A stretch of DNA of 7,267 bases. It comes from Chloroflexota bacterium (GTDB lineage: Bacteria; Chloroflexota; Dehalococcoidia; JACQTR01). Where the stretch lies: contig JACQTR010000179.1 of NCBI GenBank assembly GCA_016210705.1, positions 1 to 7,267 on the forward strand. The letters run 5' to 3'. Positions within the stretch are counted from its first letter, which is position 1, and the number at the start of each line of letters is the position of its first letter. A model generated the notes under the pieces. It was not told the DNA's origin and did no database searches. It worked only from the letters and a program-made list of their open reading frames with translations. Shown here piece after piece: positions 5,924-7,267 of the stretch. The position numbers and the translations under genes were made by a program.

Positions 5924-6640
5924 CTATTTCCTCCTGATAAAATAGAGGAAAGCCTCCTCCAAGGTGGCCTCAGCTCTGCCAGTGGCTTGACATAACCCCT
6001 GGGGGGTGCCCTCGGCTATAAGGCGGCCGGTTCGTAGGAAAACCAGACGATCACAATGAGCGGCGTCGTCCATGGTGTGGCTGGATATAACTAGGGTCAC
6101 TCCACTAGCGGTCAGTTTATGGAAGTACTCCCAAAAGGAGACACGGAGCTCGGGGTCTAAGCCCACTGTTGGCTCATCTAGAAGCAAAAGAGGTGGGGAG
6201 TGAACTATGGCGCAAGCCAGGCTCACCCGCTGACGCATGCCTCCACTTAGGTGTAACAGAGGGTCGTTACGGCGCTCCCAAAGGTTTACCAAGCGTATAA
6301 CCTCTTCCACCCGTTCCCGTCTGCGTTGCTTACTCCTCAGCCCATACATTCGGGCGAAGAAATCCACATTCTCCATGGCCGAAAGTTCCCGATATAGGGC
6401 GCTGAGTTGGGGCATGTAGCCTATTCTCGACGTGTTTGTAATTGAAGGGGGCTCGCCGAAGACGTGGATAGATCCCCGTTGAGGTTTCAGAAGTCCCACT
6501 AGGATGCGGATAAGGGTAGATTTGCCCGCACCGTTGGGTCCCAACAGCCCCATGCTAAGGCCCGGCAACACCTTAAGGGTTAAGTTATCTAGGGCTAGAA
6601 CTTTGCCGAAATGGAAGGTGACATCCTCGATGGCTATCAC
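5924..6640 (-). CDS. ABC-2 type transporter ATP-binding protein
   Basis: A 238-residue stand-alone ATPase (CcmA/DrrA-like) that powers the ABC-2 permease encoded directly behind it. All catalytic motifs are intact: Walker A GPNGAGKST (34-42), Q-loop YMPQ with Gln78, signature LSGGM (131-135), Walker B LLLLDEP (151-157) with catalytic Glu156, D-loop GLD (160-162) and H-loop His188. The C-terminus LEEAFLYFIRR is the short tail typical of this subfamily. The start is GTG at 6638-6640, giving MIAIEDVTFHFG, which matches the family's first strand. There is no good Shine-Dalgarno sequence, but no other standard start exists between it and the in-frame panC stop. The gene lies 63 bases after panC and 2 bases before the probable permease start. 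With only one ATPase, the complex presumably uses two copies of each subunit. Possible substrates include drugs, polysaccharides or lipids. Confidence 0.94.
   Translation of the reverse strand: MIAIEDVTFHFGKVLALDNLTLKVLPGLSMGLLGPNGAGKSTLIRILVGLLKPQRGSIHVFGEPPSITNTSRIGYMPQLSALYRELSAMENVDFFARMYGLRSKQRRRERVEEVIRLVNLWERRNDPLLHLSGGMRQRVSLACAIVHSPPLLLLDEPTVGLDPELRVSFWEYFHKLTASGVTLVISSHTMDDAAHCDRLVFLRTGRLIAEGTPQGLCQATGRAEATLEEAFLYFIRRK
5930..5935 (-). promoter_or_regulatory. Ribosome binding site pointing to an ATC start of the ABC-2 permease
   Basis: AGGAGG on the minus strand, inside the last codons of the ATPase gene. Eight bases later comes ATC (5919-5921), in frame with the permease. No ATG, GTG or TTG lies at a usable distance, and the first ATG is 47 bases beyond the site. 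The motif therefore decides the start in favour of the ATC, unless the sequence has an error there. Confidence 0.6.
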
Positions 6641-6703
6641 CGGTTCTTTTTCTTGGTTGGGTATACTTAACTTGGTGGTGGGGTTTAGTGGTGTAATCTG
6701 GAT
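6641..6703 (-). other. Intergenic gap between panC and the ABC-2 ATPase
   Basis: Sixty-three bases that are rich in C and A on the minus strand. I find no convincing -10/-35 pair: TATACC near the middle has no acceptable -35 at 16-18 bases. There is no hairpin followed by a T run either. The ABC-2 pair may be transcribed from a promoter upstream of panC. Confidence 0.4.
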
Positions 6704-7267
6704 TTATCCTTCCAGAATCAAGTTATCTATGAGCCGAGTTTTTCCGATCCTAACTGCTAAAGATACCAGGGCGAGGCTGTCTAGCCTATCCAACTCCTCC
6801 AAAGTGTCGGGGTGGGCCACGCTTACGTAGTCAATGGCAGCTAGAGGCTCCTTTTGAATTAGGGAGGTCATCTCCTGGCGGAGGTGTGAGGCGCTACGTT
6901 CGCCCTGGGCCCAAAGCCTTTGGGCGAGGTTCAGGGATTGGTAGAGAACCAGAGCGGCGTGGCGCTCCTCTTGATTGAGGTAAATATTGCGGCTGCTCAT
7001 AGCCAGGCCATCGGGCTCTCGGACTGTGGGAACCACCACTATCTCCAGGTTCATATTGAGGTCGGCCACCGTTCTTTTAATGACCACCACCTGCTGGGCA
7101 TCCTTCTGCCCGAAATAGGCTTTGGCCGGTTGGACAATGTTAAAGAGCTTGGCACAAACAGTGGCCACACCACGGAAGTGACCGGGACGGATAGCTCCTT
7201 CCAGTGGCTCAGTGACCTTTTCCACATCTACCCAGCTACTGAAGCGGGGAGGGTACATCTCTTTGTC
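6704..7267 (-). CDS. panC: Pantothenate synthetase (pantoate--beta-alanine ligase), 5' end outside the window
   Basis: PanC joins pantoate and beta-alanine using ATP, through a pantoyl-adenylate, as the last step of pantothenate (vitamin B5) synthesis in the cytoplasm. The window holds the C-terminal 187 residues of a protein that normally has about 280; the N-terminal part with the HIGH nucleotide-binding motif lies beyond base 7267. The frame is open to the window edge (DKEMYPP...), so the internal ATG at 7258 is not the true start. Visible family motifs, in visible numbering, are RPGHFRGVATV (27-37), YFGQKDAQQ (51-59, binding ATP and pantoate), VPTVREPDGLAMSSRN (79-94) containing the KMSKS-like loop, and the C-terminal dimer and lid domain with IDYVSV (145-150). 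No panB or panD is in view; they may lie upstream. It ends with TAA, 63 bases before the ABC ATPase. Confidence 0.97.
   Translation of the reverse strand, partial: DKEMYPPRFSSWVDVEKVTEPLEGAIRPGHFRGVATVCAKLFNIVQPAKAYFGQKDAQQVVVIKRTVADLNMNLEIVVVPTVREPDGLAMSSRNIYLNQEERHAALVLYQSLNLAQRLWAQGERSASHLRQEMTSLIQKEPLAAIDYVSVAHPDTLEELDRLDSLALVSLAVRIGKTRLIDNLILEG

Noticed and set aside
6641..6703. Possible promoter with TATACC in the panC-ATPase gap
   Set aside because: No acceptable -35 element lies 16-18 bases upstream and the -10 match is only four of six.

Overview
All supported genes in this window lie on the minus strand, so transcription runs from high to low coordinates. The genes are tightly packed, with no gap over 100 bases between neighbours. 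The gene content is bacterial housekeeping plus two ABC transporters. Frequent TTG and GTG starts, a stand-alone Lrp/AsnC ligand-binding domain, a GreA with an extra N-terminal domain and a moderate GC content make a Chloroflexota bacterium (Dehalococcoidia-like) my best guess. That assignment is inference from gene style and is held with low confidence. I see no mobile element, CRISPR array, tRNA or rRNA.

Reading in the direction of transcription, the window opens with the C-terminal two thirds of panC (pantothenate synthesis; its 5' end lies beyond base 7267). A 63-base gap follows, then an ABC-2 type export pair: an ATPase at 5924-6640 and its membrane subunit. The membrane subunit seems to begin on a non-standard ATC codon at 5921, behind a perfect ribosome binding site. 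A 92-base gap with a weak promoter candidate precedes a compact cluster: a small Lrp/AsnC-type RAM domain protein, surE (nucleotidase), a greA-like factor fused to an N-terminal domain resembling the core-binding domain of tyrosine recombinases, rnhB (RNase HII) and yraN (UPF0102). Within this cluster neighbours overlap or sit at most 16 bases apart.

After yraN there is a good sigma-70-type promoter (TTGAAC, 17 bases, TATAAT). It drives a 577-residue ABC exporter half-transporter whose Walker B glutamate is replaced by aspartate, as in the degenerate subunit of heterodimeric exporters. Its stop codon overlaps by one base the start of an unrecognised, charged, helical protein that runs off the left edge.

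The most interesting items are the recombinase-like domain fused to GreA, its 20-base overlap with an RNase HII gene whose protein has lost the arginine of its GRG motif, and the probable ATC initiation codon. No wholly new multi-gene system is obvious. The greA fusion, with its tight coupling to rnhB, is the best candidate for something not well described.
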